Positions 22,198 to 22,778 of a DNA stretch of 22,778 nucleotides are shown in pieces. The DNA comes from an uncultured Eubacteriaceae bacterium (GTDB lineage Bacteria > Bacillota > Clostridia > Lachnospirales > Lachnospiraceae): the NCBI GenBank assembly GCA_945938055.1, contig CAMEUH010000014.1, positions 1 through 22,778 on the forward strand. The letters are read 5' to 3'. Positions within the stretch are counted from its first letter, which is position 1; each line of letters begins with the position of its first letter. Under the pieces are notes generated by a model. It made no database searches and had not been told where the DNA came from. It saw nothing but the letters and a program-made list of their open reading frames with translations. A program made the position numbers and the translations under genes.

Positions 22198-22778
22198 ATG
22201 GCCGCAAAACAGAAAATTTTAATTGTAGATGACGACAACAACATTGCAGAATTGATTTCCTTATATCTTACTAAGGAATGTTTTGATACACAGATTGTAA
22301 ATGACGGAGAAAGTGCGCTGACAGAGGCCATCGTATTTCAGCCAAACCTAATTCTTTTAGACCTGATGCTTCCGGGCATGGATGGCTATCAGGTGTGCCG
22401 TGAAATCCGCAAGGACTCCAACGTTCCCATCATCATGCTCTCTGCCAAGGGAGAAACCTTTGACAAAGTTCTTGGTCTGGAACTGGGTGCAGATGATTAC
22501 ATCATCAAACCATTTGATTCCAAGGAGCTGGTAGCAAGAGTTAAAGCTGTACTCCGCCGTTATCAGCCGGTTGTTTCCACAACGGAAGACAAATCTACCT
22601 ATGTGGAATACCCGGATCTTATTATTAACATTTCAAACTATTCGGTAATTTATAAAGGAAAAAATATTGATATGCCTCCAAAGGAACTGGAGCTTCTCTT
22701 CTTCCTTGCATCCTCGCCAAACCAGGTTTTTACCCGCGAGCAGCTTCTGGATCATATCTGGGGATATGAATACATGGG
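22198..22778 (+). CDS. OmpR/PhoB-type response regulator (3' end outside window)
   Basis: The first 193 residues are visible. The receiver domain has acidic residues Asp11-Asp13, phospho-acceptor Asp55 (LILLDLMLPGMDG), Thr/Ser-position Ser82 and Lys104 (IIKPFD). Then comes the start of a winged-helix DNA-binding domain (PPKELELLFFLASSPNQVFTREQLLDHIWGYEY). This is a DNA-binding transcription factor activated by a sensor kinase, presumably encoded just downstream. GGAGG lies six bases before the ATG. The reading frame is open to the last base of the window, so the gene is cut by the window edge, not broken. Confidence 0.95.
   Translation, partial: MAAKQKILIVDDDNNIAELISLYLTKECFDTQIVNDGESALTEAIVFQPNLILLDLMLPGMDGYQVCREIRKDSNVPIIMLSAKGETFDKVLGLELGADDYIIKPFDSKELVARVKAVLRRYQPVVSTTEDKSTYVEYPDLIINISNYSVIYKGKNIDMPPKELELLFFLASSPNQVFTREQLLDHIWGYEYM

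Overview
The window looks like chromosome of a low-GC Gram-positive anaerobe, most likely a Lachnospiraceae (Clostridia) member. The protein styles of MutS2, a YhaM-like nuclease and a RlmD-type methyltransferase, the strong GGAGG ribosome sites, AT-rich spacers and TTGACA/TATAAT promoters all fit. I cannot name the species.

Layout. (1) 1-9830: a phase-variable type I restriction-modification locus. On the minus strand a small HTH regulator is followed by hsdR, hsdM and one complete hsdS, tightly packed behind one good promoter. Facing it on the plus strand are two promoterless hsdS cassettes, with a tyrosine recombinase gene between them. A perfect 91-bp inverted repeat (318-408 / 4488-4578) and a 16-bp inverted repeat (2580-2595 / 3761-3776) join cassettes to the expressed gene at matching codons, so inversion would replace target-recognition domains. 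A 32-bp-period palindromic repeat array (77-296) lies beside the outermost cassette. (2) 9914-14132: a minus-strand housekeeping operon, read from high to low coordinates: an HtrA-like membrane protein (catalytic His and Ser absent, frameshifted before its PDZ domain), a YhaM-like OB/HD exoribonuclease, an RlmD-like rRNA methyltransferase with a C-terminal extension, and an 81-aa unknown. A terminator ends it. (3) 14159-19712: a 5.5-kb integrated mobilizable element bounded by 53-bp direct repeats (52/53 identical), inserted between the divergent htrA-like and mutS2 genes. It carries an XRE repressor, a consensus promoter with two AGAGAG-N5-CTCTCT operators, two small DNA-binding-type proteins, a six-copy iteron cluster, a peptide-deformylase-like protein, a Tn916/lambda-type integrase, an 83-aa unknown, a structured oriT-like region and a MobV relaxase with a duplicated coiled-coil segment. 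No antibiotic-resistance gene is visible in it. (4) 19755-22778: mutS2 followed closely by an OmpR-type response regulator that runs off the end.

How the parts work together. The hsd locus should give one population several methylation specificities through its own recombinase. The mobile element appears to be mobilizable rather than self-transmissible: it has integrase, relaxase and probable oriT but no type IV secretion genes, so it would borrow a helper's conjugation pore. Its iterons beside a winged-helix protein suggest a small replication or partition module used after excision. The strongest candidates for something little described are the iteron/wHTH module next to a deformylase-like gene in such a small element, and the frame-compatible recombination core shared by both recognition-domain entry points of the hsdS shufflon.
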